Positions 40,203 through 48,321 are shown, counted from the first letter of the stretch. The stretch is 64,000 nucleotides of DNA from JAHQVI01 sp050330195 (GCA_050330195.1 JBHJOB010000009.1:36926-100925), one strand, 5' to 3'. Numbers and translations: made by a program. The notes: a model not told the origin generated them from the sequence alone.

Positions 40203-41221
40203 ACCCAGTTTCCCTCTCGGTTCGTGTCCAATGATTGCGCGGGTCGAAAAGCAGCGTCTTGCGGATTGCGCATGCTAAAAAGGCTGCACAGGCCTATCAG
40301 TCGCTCCTTTTCGCGGATGACTGGCGGACAGGTCGCTGCAAGTCCGGCGCGGCTGCCGATACAGCAACGCGCCCCGGTGTCCGGCATATGTGCCGGGAAA
40401 CGACTGGCGCTGATCGACGCGGAAAGCGCCTGGCCAATCCGGTTGCAGGAGAAATCGCCAGAAAATCTTCTGTCAAATGATCGTGGCAGGATGTATGGCC
40501 GGGCCTGGTTCTGTACGGGGCAAGAACGTCTCGACCGTAAGTTGCAGTTTCGGTGATACGCTTTGAGAAATTCATCACACTGTCAGGCCCGCCCGAAACT
40601 CCGAGCATTCTCCACCGATCTGATTTTTTAAGAGGAACATCCTTACGGACTAATTCCACCGTTTGATAGTGTTGATAAAGTGTTTTCGTTATCGGTCCTA
40701 TGAAATACTGTTTTTCTTGCCCTTTATGCAACCCTCTTTTTTGTATGCACCACGCATGAATTCAATATATATTTAAGTAATTCTATTGAATTTGGCGTGA
40801 TAGTGAAAGAATACGTCTGTTCAGTGAATGTATGAGCTGTTTTTTCGGATGTAGGAATGAAGAATTTTTGGATAAAATTTTAGTTAATCTCAATATTTTT
40901 ACATAGCTGTCCTTTCAAGTGGAATCTCGGTTTTTACGCAATAAGTGTTTGTTTTTACTAAATTTAGACGTACTGGAAGGTCGAGTCTCACAGACGAAGC
41001 TGGCAGCGGACACGAGAAAATTCGCAGCCAGATCTTGATGAAAACCGGCGAGGCTCAAGACGGGGGGCTGATCGTGCTATGATGAGGGAAAATACGCAGG
41101 TCTTGGAGCATCGTTCCGGGCTGTTTGCTTGTGGCCGCCGTTCGCTGGAACTACGCGGGGATAGGCATGAAAGTCAACGGATGGAATGGCGTCGTGAACG
41201 GGCGCTCGTCAGGGGAGACGA
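40203..41221. other. 1-kb AT-rich region without a supported gene
   Basis: The left half (to about 40560) has moderate GC and open frames on both strands that show no recognisable domains, possibly remnants. The right part, about 40610-40970, is strikingly AT-rich, with TCAATATATATTTAAG near 40760 and TTTTTGGATAAAATTTTAG near 40865. It should contain the promoter of the TAXI gene (leftward) and of the Crp-type regulator (rightward). No tRNA or hairpin-with-U-tract was identified. It may hide a small RNA. Confidence 0.4.
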
Positions 41222-41986
41222 ATGAAGAAGACCAACGTCGCCCGTGGCGGCATGCCGGGACCGATCGACTGTGATAATTGCCCGCTGAGACGTTTTACGC
41301 ATTTTCGCGAGTTCACCCCGGCCGAACTTGAGTTTGTAAAGACCTTCAAGATCGGGGAACTGTACGTCGATGGCGGCGCGGGGATCATCGCCGAAGGCAC
41401 GAATTCGGCGCATTTGTATACCGTTCTGGAAGGCTGGGCATTTCGCTACAAGACGCTGGAAAGCGGCAATCGCCAGATCCTGAATTTTGCGCTGCCGGGC
41501 GATTTCATCGGTCTGCAAAGTTCGATGTTCAACGAGATGGATCACTCCGTCGACGCGCTCAGCGAGGTCAGGCTCTGCGTCTTCGCCCGCGAACGGATAT
41601 GGGAACTCTTTGAACGACATGCGGGTCTCGCTTTCGATCTCACCTGGCTCGCGACGCATGATGAGCGCCTGCTCGGCGCACATCTGACCGCGGTGGGCCA
41701 GCGCTCTGCCGCAGGTCGGATTGCATTTGTGCTACTCCACCTCTACCGGCGCTGCGAACCGGTCGAACTGGCCGGCTCGGATCGCCTCCCGGCGCCGTTC
41801 AGTCAGCAGCATCTTGCCGATCTTCTGGGCCTGTCCCTCGTTCACACCAACAAAACGCTGAAGCGTATGGAAAGCGCCGGGTTGCTGGAATGGCGGAAAG
41901 GCGTGATCCGGTTGACGGATCATGAGCGCCTGACGGAGCTGGCGGAGTTTGACGCGGTTTCCTCGGAGGGGCGGCCTTTTATCTGA
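41222..41986 (+). CDS. Crp/Fnr family transcriptional regulator
   Basis: 254 residues with a preceding GGGGAGACGA. A cyclic-nucleotide-binding-like beta domain (GGAGIIAEGTNSAHLYTVLEGWAFRYKTLESGNRQILNFALPGDFIGLQ) and a C-terminal winged-helix domain (APFSQQHLADLLGLSLVHTNKTLKRMESAGLLEWRKGVIRL). The N-terminus has CDNCPLR (Cys17, Cys20) but not the full set of four Fe-S cysteines of FNR, so oxygen sensing by a cluster is doubtful. FixK-like or photoreceptor-independent Crp paralogue. It converges on the HWE kinase gene and adjoins the stress-response genes. Confidence 0.9.
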   Translation: MKKTNVARGGMPGPIDCDNCPLRRFTHFREFTPAELEFVKTFKIGELYVDGGAGIIAEGTNSAHLYTVLEGWAFRYKTLESGNRQILNFALPGDFIGLQSSMFNEMDHSVDALSEVRLCVFARERIWELFERHAGLAFDLTWLATHDERLLGAHLTAVGQRSAAGRIAFVLLHLYRRCEPVELAGSDRLPAPFSQQHLADLLGLSLVHTNKTLKRMESAGLLEWRKGVIRLTDHERLTELAEFDAVSSEGRPFI

Positions 41987-42028
41987 TCCCGTATGCAGCC
42001 GGCCCGATGGCGAAATATTGTCTGCCGC

Positions 42029-43447
42029 TCAGGCCGTCGCGTAATGGTCGGAAGGCGCGACCGGCGTTTCGTTTTCCCAGTTGGCGATCGTGCGCGAGAC
42101 GGGCAGCGCCATGGTGCAGACAAGTCCCTCGGCGGAGAAATCCATGTCCACCGTGCCGCCCAGCGCCTTGCCCACGACGCGCTCCAGCAGCGTGCGCCCA
42201 AAGCCGCTTTCGTTGCTCAGTTCCACCGGAGGCCCGCCGCTCTCGCGCCAGATGAATTGCAACTGGTCTTCCGTCTTGCCGCCGATAATTTTCCATTCGA
42301 TTGCGAGTTTGCCGTTGTTCGCCGAAAGCGATCCGTATTTCAGGGCATTGATGGCGAGCTCGTGAAAGGCAAGGCCGAAATTCTGCACGGCAACGGAGGT
42401 CAGCAGGAGATCCTGACCCTTGATGGTGATGCGCTGGGGGGCGATGTCGGAGAGAACCATGAGTTGACTGTCCAGTAATTCGCGCAGCGAAGTGCCGCTC
42501 CAGTCGTCATTGACGAGAAGATCGTGCGATTGCGCGATGGATTGCAGCCGCGCGGTCAACTGGGCGAGGAACTCCTCGGTGTTGCGCGTTCTGCGGGCCG
42601 TCTGGCGCACAATGCTTTGCAGGACGGCCAGCAGATTTTTCGACCTGTGCGTGACCTCGCGCATGAGCAGATGCTGACGCTGCTGCTGGCGCTTCTGCTC
42701 GGTAATGTCAATCGCGCAGGACAGCGTGCCGATGATCTCGTTGTCTTCGTCATAATCGGGCTGGGTGCGAAGCAGATACCAGAAATTTCCGTGGGGAAAA
42801 CGGATATAGGTCTCCGCCGATTGCTCCTCATGGGTCTCAACCGCCATTTTCTTTACTTCGGCGAGGGTCAGGGCGACATCGGAGGGAAAGATCTCATCGT
42901 CGGTCTTGCCGATGAAGTCCTCCTCCGTCGTCTGATCCGGAACGTTGAAGATCCACGTATAGCGCAAATCCAGATCCTGCCGGAAGACGGTGATGGGCGA
43001 GCCCAGCAGCGCCAGCCGCATCTGCCGGTTGACACGTTCGAGCTGATAGGAGCGCTTGACGATTTCCCTCTCCAGCTCCGTTTTCGCGGCCTCCAGGTCG
43101 TCCCGCTCCAGGATGAGCAGCTCCGTTTCCGGCAGCAGGGCCATGGACCGCCTGTACTCTGTCGCCAGCCGCACAAAAGGCCAGCTGACATAGCTTGCGG
43201 AAACGATTGTGGCCGTGGCCAGAACCTTGATCACGAACTCGTAGAAGGTGCCGGTGATGGCGGGCCAGAAGTGAGGGGCAAGGATGCTGATGGCAATGAA
43301 GATCATGCCGAGCGAATATAGCACCGACGCCATCTTGAAGCGGTCGCTGAGTCGTTCCAGCCGGCTGATGGCAATGATGAAAAAGCCGGGAATCACGCAA
43401 AACGCTGCGGCCATCAGAATGTCGGACAGCAGGTTCAAGGAAAACAC
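42029..43447 (-). CDS. HWE/HisKA_2 histidine kinase with membrane and PAS domains (probable PhyR kinase)
   Basis: 472 residues from a GTG with AAAAAAGG upstream. Three hydrophobic helices occupy residues about 8-90; a coiled-coil follows (ERDDLEAAKTELEREIVKRSYQLE), then a PAS domain (residues about 145-250), then the phosphoacceptor H-box LMREVTHRSKNLLAVLQSIV (His267) and the ATP-binding domain with FHELAINALKYGSLS. This H-R-x-K-N box marks the HWE/HisKA_2 group, whose members phosphorylate PhyR in the general stress response. Its position next to phyR-nepR-ecfG supports that role. Confidence 0.88.
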   Translation of the reverse strand: MFSLNLLSDILMAAAFCVIPGFFIIAISRLERLSDRFKMASVLYSLGMIFIAISILAPHFWPAITGTFYEFVIKVLATATIVSASYVSWPFVRLATEYRRSMALLPETELLILERDDLEAAKTELEREIVKRSYQLERVNRQMRLALLGSPITVFRQDLDLRYTWIFNVPDQTTEEDFIGKTDDEIFPSDVALTLAEVKKMAVETHEEQSAETYIRFPHGNFWYLLRTQPDYDEDNEIIGTLSCAIDITEQKRQQQRQHLLMREVTHRSKNLLAVLQSIVRQTARRTRNTEEFLAQLTARLQSIAQSHDLLVNDDWSGTSLRELLDSQLMVLSDIAPQRITIKGQDLLLTSVAVQNFGLAFHELAINALKYGSLSANNGKLAIEWKIIGGKTEDQLQFIWRESGGPPVELSNESGFGRTLLERVVGKALGGTVDMDFSAEGLVCTMALPVSRTIANWENETPVAPSDHYATA

Positions 43448-43547
43448 ATTGTGCGCCTTTTTTCGGTCGATGCGTCGGAGAGGTCATCTCCTCGGGTAGC
43501 AGATCATTCCATTTAGTTGAGATCGGGGGTGCAGTGCAAAAGATAAA

Positions 43548-43573
43548 GGGCTGCCAGAGGCAGCCCATTTTGT
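43548..43573. terminator. Bidirectional intrinsic terminator
   Basis: GGGCTGCC, AGA and GGCAGCCC form a perfect 8-bp stem. T-rich tracts follow on both strands (ATTTTGTTTT to the right; TTTATCTTTT on the minus strand). It lies 14 bases after the stop of the leftward DUF1328 gene and separates it from the kinase gene. Confidence 0.85.
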
Positions 43574-43586
43574 TTTATCCAGCTTG

Positions 43587-43763
43587 TCAGACCGGCGGTG
43601 AGCGCCCTCTGACAGCGTGCGCCACGATGGAAACGAGGAACAGCACGAGGAACACGAAGAACAGGATCTGCGCGATGCTCGCAGCGCCAGCCGCGATGCC
43701 GCCGAAACCAAATACGGCCGCAATAATCGCGATGATAAAGAAAGTTAAGGCCCAGCCTAACAT
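43587..43763 (-). CDS. DUF1328 (YtjA-like) small membrane protein
   Basis: 58 residues: it begins MLGWALTFFIIAIIAAVFGF, continues GGIAAGAASIAQILFFVFLV and ends LFLVSIVAHAVRGRSPPV. Two transmembrane helices with a GFGGIA loop are diagnostic of DUF1328. GGAG lies upstream of the ATG on the minus strand. A perfect EcfG-type promoter (GGAAC-N16-CGTT) lies 36-60 bases upstream of the start, so it is a predicted general-stress gene. A strong terminator follows. Members are abundant in stress regulons of Rhizobiales; the molecular function is unknown. Confidence 0.93.
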   Translation of the reverse strand: MLGWALTFFIIAIIAAVFGFGGIAAGAASIAQILFFVFLVLFLVSIVAHAVRGRSPPV

Positions 43764-43798
43764 TTGACAACTCCATGCGTTGTTGCGTCTGGCAGGTA

Positions 43799-43823
43799 AA
43801 CGCAGGATGGAGGTATCAGTTCC
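43799..43823 (-). promoter_or_regulatory. Sigma-EcfG promoter of the DUF1328 gene
   Basis: Minus strand GGAAC (43823-43819), 16 bases, CGTT (43802-43799), an exact match to the known EcfG consensus GGAAC-N16/17-cGTT. Distance from the -10 to the ATG is 35 bases. Confidence 0.85.
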
Positions 43824-43966
43824 CGGAAGGGCGCGATAAGAGACCTGGAATACGGTCGCGAGGATGGTAGGCGACCAGACGGTCGCAGGGAAGAGTCCCT
43901 CTGACGGGCCTCAAGCGAGGATCAGCCTGCGATTTCGGGACTGTTCCGGACGTCCTTGGCACGCCT

Positions 43967-44779
43967 TTAGGCGGCAACCTCGCTCCGGCGCGCGCTCTGA
44001 TCGAAAAACAGGGCCTGAGAACTGATTGCCTTCACGACGTTGAGATCGAAGGGTTTGGTGATCAGAAAGGCCGGCTCGGGTTTTTCACCGGTGAGCAGCC
44101 GTTCGGGAAAGGCGGTTATGAAGATGACCGGCGCCTCGAAAGCTCTCAGCATTTCGTTGACGGCATCGAGGCCGGAACTCCCGTCGGCCAGCTGAATATC
44201 CGCCAGCACGAGGCCCGGCTTTTTTCCCCTGACAAGCTCGACGGCTTCGGCATGGGTGCTGGCCACACCGATGACGCGGTGCCCGATCTCCTGCATGGCG
44301 GCTTCCAGGTCCATGGCGACAAGCGGCTCATCCTCGATAATCAGCACATCCGTCGAGATCTCGTTGGCAATGTCCGTTGTGGCCGTCTCGATCAGGCCGT
44401 TGACGCCCTCCCGGTCAAGACCCAGAATTTGCGCCGTGTCCGATATGGAGAAGTTTTCCATGCTCACCAGCAGGAAGGCCTGGCGCGATTTTGGCGGCAA
44501 TGCCTGCAGCTTCCGGTCGGCGGAGGCCATGATGGCGTCGTCGGCAGGGGCGGCTTGCGGAGGCGTACCCGTCGGCTCCTCATTCCAAAGTTTCAGAAAC
44601 ATTCCAAAAAGCGCGTTCTTCTGACTGTCATAGGCATCGAAAATCGAGCGGTCGGTAATCAGGGTTTCAAGTGTCGATACGATGTAAGCGTCACCACGTT
44701 CCTGACTTCCACAAAGCGCCCGAGCGAAACGGCGTGCATAGGGCAGATGGCGGCGGAGGTCGTTGGCAACTGTCTTCAT
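43967..44779 (-). CDS. phyR: Response regulator PhyR (anti-anti-sigma switch)
   Basis: 270 residues from the ATG at 44779, with GAGG six bases upstream; the ATG two codons earlier has no spacing for a ribosome site. An N-terminal sigma-like domain (LRRHLPYARRFARALCGSQERGDAYIVSTLETL; sigma-4-like ALPPKSRQAFLLVSMENFSISDTAQILG) is followed by a receiver domain with VLIIEDEPLVAMDLEAAM, the phosphoacceptor Asp194 in VLADIQL, and the Lys of FLITKPFDL. When phosphorylated, PhyR sequesters NepR and releases EcfG. It is transcribed divergently from nepR-ecfG. Confidence 0.95.
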   Translation of the reverse strand: MKTVANDLRRHLPYARRFARALCGSQERGDAYIVSTLETLITDRSIFDAYDSQKNALFGMFLKLWNEEPTGTPPQAAPADDAIMASADRKLQALPPKSRQAFLLVSMENFSISDTAQILGLDREGVNGLIETATTDIANEISTDVLIIEDEPLVAMDLEAAMQEIGHRVIGVASTHAEAVELVRGKKPGLVLADIQLADGSSGLDAVNEMLRAFEAPVIFITAFPERLLTGEKPEPAFLITKPFDLNVVKAISSQALFFDQSARRSEVAA

Positions 44780-44864
44780 TCGCATCCTCGACTGATGTGT
44801 AACGATCGTCCAAAAACGAACTATAGCGATTGGCAAAAAAGCGCGTCTATAAAATTAGACATAT

Positions 44865-44889
44865 GGAACTTTGGTTCCGGGAGCGTGTT
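44865..44889 (+). promoter_or_regulatory. EcfG-type promoter for nepR-ecfG (autoregulation)
   Basis: GGAAC (44865-44869), 16 bases, TGTT (44886-44889), one mismatch from GGAAC-N16-cGTT. It is placed about 80 bases upstream of nepR in the divergent phyR-nepR gap. The element overlaps the palindrome GGAACTTTGGTTCC. Confidence 0.65.
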
Positions 44890-44967
44890 ATTCGCTACGT
44901 GACCCATCATAACGGGGGAATGAACGCGCTTCATACACTTCACATTTTAATCAAGAGCTAACGGAAA

Positions 44968-45180
44968 ATGGACGCTGTGGTTCCTAAAAGTGAGAAAAGA
45001 TCTCGGAAAGGCGACAAGTTAACACGTCAGCAGGTAGGTAACAGGCTAAAGCAAGTCTATGCTGATATCGTCTCTGAACCCGTACCAGATCGTTTCCTGG
45101 ATCTTATTGACCAATTAGACTCCGGTAAAGAAGAAAATAAGAACTCGGAAAAATCTGGCGAACAGAAAGACAAGACGTAA
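44968..45180 (+). CDS. nepR: Anti-sigma factor NepR
   Basis: 70 residues, the typical small size. The conserved core VGNRLKQVYADIVSEPVPDRFLDLIDQLD forms the two helices that grip EcfG or PhyR. The N-terminus is basic and the C-terminus polar and acidic/Lys-rich (SGKEENKNSEKSGEQKDKT). It is followed after one base by ecfG, so the two are coupled. Codon use is more AT-rich than the genome average, as is common for this gene. Confidence 0.94.
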   Translation: MDAVVPKSEKRSRKGDKLTRQQVGNRLKQVYADIVSEPVPDRFLDLIDQLDSGKEENKNSEKSGEQKDKT

Positions 45181-45181
45181 C

Positions 45182-45730
45182 ATGGCGTTTCGCGAAGATC
45201 TAGTTGAAATAATTCCAAGTCTTCGTGCTTTCGCGCTGTCCTTATGCGGCTCGCGCGACAAGGCTGATGACTTGGTGCAGGAAGCTTTGATGAAAGCTTG
45301 GGCCAAGCAGGAAGGCTTTCAACCTGGCACTCATTTCAAGGCATGGATGTTCACGATCTTGCGGAACCATTATTATTCGCAACATCGCAAGTCTCGCCGC
45401 GAAGTGGCTGACAAGGATGGTGCGCTTTCCGAGAGGTTGGCCGTACATCCAGAACAGCAGGGCTTTGTCGATCTTGCCGAAATGAATGTCGCGCTCAAGC
45501 ATCTGCCGGACCAGCAGCGGGAGGCCTTGATCCTCGTCACCGCTGAAGGTCTTTCCTACGAGGAAGCGGCCGAAGTTTGCGGCTGCGCTGTCGGCACGGT
45601 CAAGAGCCGCGTTAACCGGGCGAGGGCGCGGCTGGCGGAATTGCTCAATCTTACTTCGGTCGCCGATTATGGCCCCGACAGCCACGTGGCAAGTATCGTT
45701 TCAAGGGATGTTACCGCATCCGCTGCCTGA
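45182..45730 (+). CDS. ecfG: RNA polymerase sigma factor EcfG (ECF15 type)
   Basis: 182 residues. Region 2: PSLRAFALSLCGSRDKADDLVQEALMKAWAKQEGFQPGTHFKAWMFTILRNHYYSQHRKSRRE. Region 4: NVALKHLPDQQREALILVTAEGLSYEEAAEVCGCAVGTVKSRVNRARARLAELL. These match the EcfG group, which recognises GGAAC/cGTT promoters. ATG lies 1 base after the nepR stop. An intrinsic terminator follows the gene. It directs the general stress response in alphaproteobacteria. Confidence 0.95.
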   Translation: MAFREDLVEIIPSLRAFALSLCGSRDKADDLVQEALMKAWAKQEGFQPGTHFKAWMFTILRNHYYSQHRKSRREVADKDGALSERLAVHPEQQGFVDLAEMNVALKHLPDQQREALILVTAEGLSYEEAAEVCGCAVGTVKSRVNRARARLAELLNLTSVADYGPDSHVASIVSRDVTASAA

Positions 45731-45765
45731 AAGGGGCGCGAATCCTGAAGAGTCGCGCCTTTCTC
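45731..45765 (+). terminator. Intrinsic terminator after ecfG
   Basis: AAAGGGGCGCGA and TCGCGCCTTT form the stem (loop ATCCTGAAGAG), followed by CTC. It begins immediately after the ecfG stop. Confidence 0.7.
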
Positions 45766-45775
45766 ATCCCGTCAT

Positions 45776-45820
45776 TCAGACGTGAGACCTCCGCGAGGCG
45801 CGCGGAGGTCTCACGTCTGA
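45776..45820. repeat. Perfect 20-bp inverted repeat
   Basis: Arms TCAGACGTGAGACCTCCGCG (45776-45795) and its exact complement (45801-45820) with a 5-base loop. No U-run follows. It stands right after the ecfG terminator and no second copy was noticed in the window. The rest of 45821-46050 shows no gene. Confidence 0.8.
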
Positions 45821-46050
45821 AGAATTGCCCGGAGCGACACTGCGTCCAGGGCCGCGACTTGCTGATCCCGTTCTGAAGCGATTTCCGCGAAAACGAGACT
45901 TTCAATAGCCGCTCTGGAAGGCAGGGTTCACTGTGCTTAAAGAGCATTCCCGGTGGGTGTTCCTGATTGCTTGTGAGGCAGGCAGGAAATGAAAGCGCCT
46001 GAGGGGGACAAAACGCGGCGATGGACACGCCGCGTTCTGCCATTGGTAAG

Positions 46051-46815
46051 TTACTTGCCCCGGTTTTCCATCAACGTATTGGGCTCGACCGCGACGAGAC
46101 GCTGAATAAGATCAACCTTGCGGTCCGCAAAAACCACATTGGGTATGCGGATGGTTTCCTGTTTGCCGCCGGACGTCGTCAGCGTCAGATCGCCAGCCCC
46201 GAGGCCGAGCAGATAGTGCCGGAAATAGTCATCGGCCCTTTCCTCGACGAGGAGACCGCGCGTATCCCAGGTTTCTTCGTTGCCGCCAATCCGAGCCACT
46301 CGCGTGAGCTGGCCCGGACGGACCACCCAGTAAGTCATGCGATCGAAAACGAAAAACATCAGCAGCCAGAGCACGAAGAGGAGCGTCGAGAATACGATGT
46401 AAAAACCCATATTCATGTGCACTGACAGATAGGGGATAAATTCCATGACTTCATCCCACCATCCGGCAAGGGCAATAAGGGAAACTGCAAGACCGATCGC
46501 AAGAATGAGGACGATCGAATAGATCCCTCGAAGTTTTATGTTGGTGAAAACGATGACAAAAAGCAGGATCAGAACAAAAGTCAATCCGATACCGGAGCTC
46601 TCATGAAACCAGTCGCGGCGGACCTCGTCGAGTTCGACCACCCCGCCTTTGAAATAGGTAATGGCCGCAAAGATGAAGCCGGACAGCCAGACTGGCCACC
46701 AGTACATGAGACTTGAGTGGCTGTAGATGCGCAAGTTCGGCAGAACATCCGGGCTCTCCAGATCCTCGGCTTCAGTTTGCTTGGGACCGGAATAGGTCGT
46801 GTCTGCTGGTGTCAC
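46051..46815 (-). CDS. Four-helix membrane protein with C-terminal PH-like domain
   Basis: 254 residues from the GTG at 46815, supported by AGGAGAG upstream on the minus strand; an open frame extends to 46974 without a ribosome site. Hydrophobic segments: MYWWPVWLSGFIFAAITYF, IGLTFVLILLFVIVFTNI, IYSIVLILAIGLAVSLIALAG and MGFYIVFSTLLFVLWLLMFFVF. The cytoplasmic tail has DRMTYWVVRPGQLTRVARIGGNEETWDTRGLLVEERADDYFRHYLLGLGAGDLTLTT, like bacterial PH-domain membrane proteins. A GGAAC-N17-GGTT element lies upstream, so it may belong to the EcfG regulon. Function unknown. Confidence 0.78.
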   Translation of the reverse strand: MTPADTTYSGPKQTEAEDLESPDVLPNLRIYSHSSLMYWWPVWLSGFIFAAITYFKGGVVELDEVRRDWFHESSGIGLTFVLILLFVIVFTNIKLRGIYSIVLILAIGLAVSLIALAGWWDEVMEFIPYLSVHMNMGFYIVFSTLLFVLWLLMFFVFDRMTYWVVRPGQLTRVARIGGNEETWDTRGLLVEERADDYFRHYLLGLGAGDLTLTTSGGKQETIRIPNVVFADRKVDLIQRLVAVEPNTLMENRGK

Positions 46816-46880
46816 GGTATCTCTCCTGAACACGTAAATATTGCGGCCGAGGCTGAAAACCGGGCCGTTGATGAATTGGA

Positions 46881-46906
46881 AACCATGAGAGACGGTAATA
46901 GGTTCC
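46881..46906 (-). promoter_or_regulatory. Possible EcfG-type promoter of the four-helix membrane protein
   Basis: Minus strand GGAAC (46906-46902), 17 bases, GGTT (46884-46881). One mismatch from the consensus -10 CGTT. It is 66 bases upstream of the GTG start. Confidence 0.5.
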
Positions 46907-47072
46907 GGACGGATGCGGCGTGTACGGCCCATGCTGCGCGGCTCGGCATGCCGAGGAGCGCGGATGTTCCGCAAATTTTCATGTGTCCGCGCGGAACCAA
47001 TTGCGGGTTCGGAACTTTACCAGTCCATGCGCTACCGCAATGCGCAAAAGAAAATCGGAAATGGAGAGATTG

Positions 47073-47600
47073 ATGATCAAGAACACACTCATTGCCGGCG
47101 TGACCGCAATGGCTCTCATGACGACTGCGTCTGTCCCGGCGATGGCGCAGAGCCAGGTCGACTATATTGCCCAGCAGACAAGCGGTGAGTGGCTCGCATC
47201 AAGAATGATCGGCGTCGCGGTTGAGAACAGCACAGGTGAGTCACTCGGCGACATCAACGACCTGATCCTCAGCGAGAGTGGCGAAGTGGTTGGCGCCGTG
47301 ATCGGTGTCGGCGGTTTCCTCGGCATGGGCGAGAAGAATGTGGCTGTTCCGTATAGCGCCGTTTCTACGACGCAAAAGGACAATGCGACCGTGGTTATTC
47401 TTCCCGCTTCCAAGGAAGAGCTTCAGGCCGCGCCCGACTATAGCGATCTGGAAGGCAAGCCCTTGAGCGTCAGCAAGCGCTGGAGAGACCAAGCGTCGCA
47501 GGCTTACCAAGACGCGAAGGAAAAAGCGACCGAGACTTATAACGAAGCCAAGAAAAAAATGACGACCGAAGAAAACAAGACTGGAGTCCAAACGCAGTAA
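47073..47600 (+). CDS. Exported PRC-barrel domain protein
   Basis: 175 residues from the ATG at 47073 with GGAGAG upstream. Signal peptide IKNTLIAGVTAMALMTTASVPAMA then QSQVDY. The PRC-barrel domain follows: WLASRMIGVAVENSTGESLGDINDLILSESGEVVGAVIGVGGFLGMGEKNVAVPYSAV. The C-terminus is a charged helix (RDQASQAYQDAKEKATETYNEAKKKM), probably coiled. Such proteins are common in stress-response regulons of Rhizobiales; a CsbD gene follows 38 bases later, which supports a stress role. Role in the envelope not known. Confidence 0.88.
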   Translation: MIKNTLIAGVTAMALMTTASVPAMAQSQVDYIAQQTSGEWLASRMIGVAVENSTGESLGDINDLILSESGEVVGAVIGVGGFLGMGEKNVAVPYSAVSTTQKDNATVVILPASKEELQAAPDYSDLEGKPLSVSKRWRDQASQAYQDAKEKATETYNEAKKKMTTEENKTGVQTQ

Positions 47601-47638
47601 AACGTTCAGATGGATACAGCTTTTAACGGAGAATGAGC

Positions 47639-47836
47639 ATGAATTGGGATCAGATTGAAGGTAACTGGAAGCAGTTCAAGGGGCAGGTCCAGCAGTCCTG
47701 GGGCCGTCTGACGAATGACGATGTCGATCAGATCGAAGGCAGCCAAACCGAATTGGTCGGCCGCATTCAGGAGCGTTACGGCATTGCTAAGGAAGAAGCC
47801 GAACGCCAGGTCGATGAGTGGCTGAAGCGCAGCTAA
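47639..47836 (+). CDS. CsbD family stress protein
   Basis: 65 residues. The ATG at 47639 is preferred over the one at 47633 because GGAGA then has normal spacing. The sequence MNWDQIEGNWKQFKGQVQQSWGRLTNDDVDQIEGSQTELVGRIQERYG, read as the family core, is diagnostic of CsbD, an abundant hydrophilic protein induced by general stress sigma factors in several bacteria. Cytoplasmic, no cysteine. A strong terminator follows. Molecular function unknown. Confidence 0.95.
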   Translation: MNWDQIEGNWKQFKGQVQQSWGRLTNDDVDQIEGSQTELVGRIQERYGIAKEEAERQVDEWLKRS

Positions 47837-47863
47837 GCTGCTTCCGCTCGATATACATGTCCA

Positions 47864-47897
47864 GCCTGTAGCCGGGAGATCGGCTGCAGGCTTTTTT
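47864..47897 (+). terminator. Strong intrinsic terminator after csbD
   Basis: GCCTGTAGCCG, loop GGAGAT, CGGCTGCAGGC and TTTTTT. The stem is 11 bp with one mismatch. It separates the stress genes from the converging EIIA gene. Confidence 0.9.
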
Positions 47898-47919
47898 GCA
47901 TGTTGAGGAAGGCTCGGAA

Positions 47920-48321
47920 TTAGCGGGGGCTCAGAACCTGACTGGCCACATGAATGTATTTTCGGCCTGCTTCCTGAGCCATCGTGATCGACTCGGGCAG
48001 CGTGCATTCTTCCCGCACGCGGGCCAGCTTCACCAGCATCGGCAGATTGATCCCTGCAATGACCTCGACGCGGGATTCTTCCATGGCTGAAATGGCGAGA
48101 TTGGAGGGCGTGCCGCCGAACATGTCGGTCAGGAGGACGCAACCGTCGCCCTTGTCCACAGCGGCGATGGCCTTGATGATGGCGGTCCGGCGCTCTTCCA
48201 TATTGTCGTTCGGGAAAATGCAGATGGACTCGATCTGCTCCTGCGGCCCGACCACATGCTCCAGCGCGGCCTGGAATTCCTTGGCCAAATTGCCGTGGGT
48301 AACGATTACAATGCCGATCAT
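47920..48321 (-). CDS. PTS IIA component of the mannose/fructose type (EIIA-Man-like, PTS-Ntr related)
   Basis: 133 residues from the ATG at 48321; an upstream extension to 48363 is not needed. Starts IGIVIVTHGNLAKEFQAALEHVVG with the phosphorylatable His9. Further family segments are VLLTDMFGGTPSNLAISAME and VIAGINLPMLVKLARVREE. In Rhizobiales this protein lies in a row with hprK, chvG and chvI and takes part in a regulatory, non-transporting phosphorelay. The usual next gene, ptsH (HPr), is missing here; the csbD terminator comes instead. Likely cotranscribed with hprK after a 139-base gap. Confidence 0.9.
   Translation of the reverse strand: MIGIVIVTHGNLAKEFQAALEHVVGPQEQIESICIFPNDNMEERRTAIIKAIAAVDKGDGCVLLTDMFGGTPSNLAISAMEESRVEVIAGINLPMLVKLARVREECTLPESITMAQEAGRKYIHVASQVLSPR

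Noticed and set aside
38781..40556. A 591-codon plus-strand frame opposite the TAXI receptor
   Set aside because: The minus strand has a signal peptide and TAXI motifs; the plus frame lacks any domain.
40297..40731. A 144-codon minus-strand frame in the AT-rich gap region
   Set aside because: No ribosome site, no domain, composition changes along it; probably chance or a remnant.
44863..44880. Minus-strand EcfG promoter for phyR from the palindrome GGAACTTTGGTTCC
   Set aside because: The minus-strand GGAAC is followed after 16 bases by TAAT, not cGTT.
46986..47072. EcfG promoter for the PRC-barrel gene (two GGAAC sequences near 46991 and 47010)
   Set aside because: Neither has a cGTT at 16-17 bases; the nearby sequences are ACTT or CTAC.
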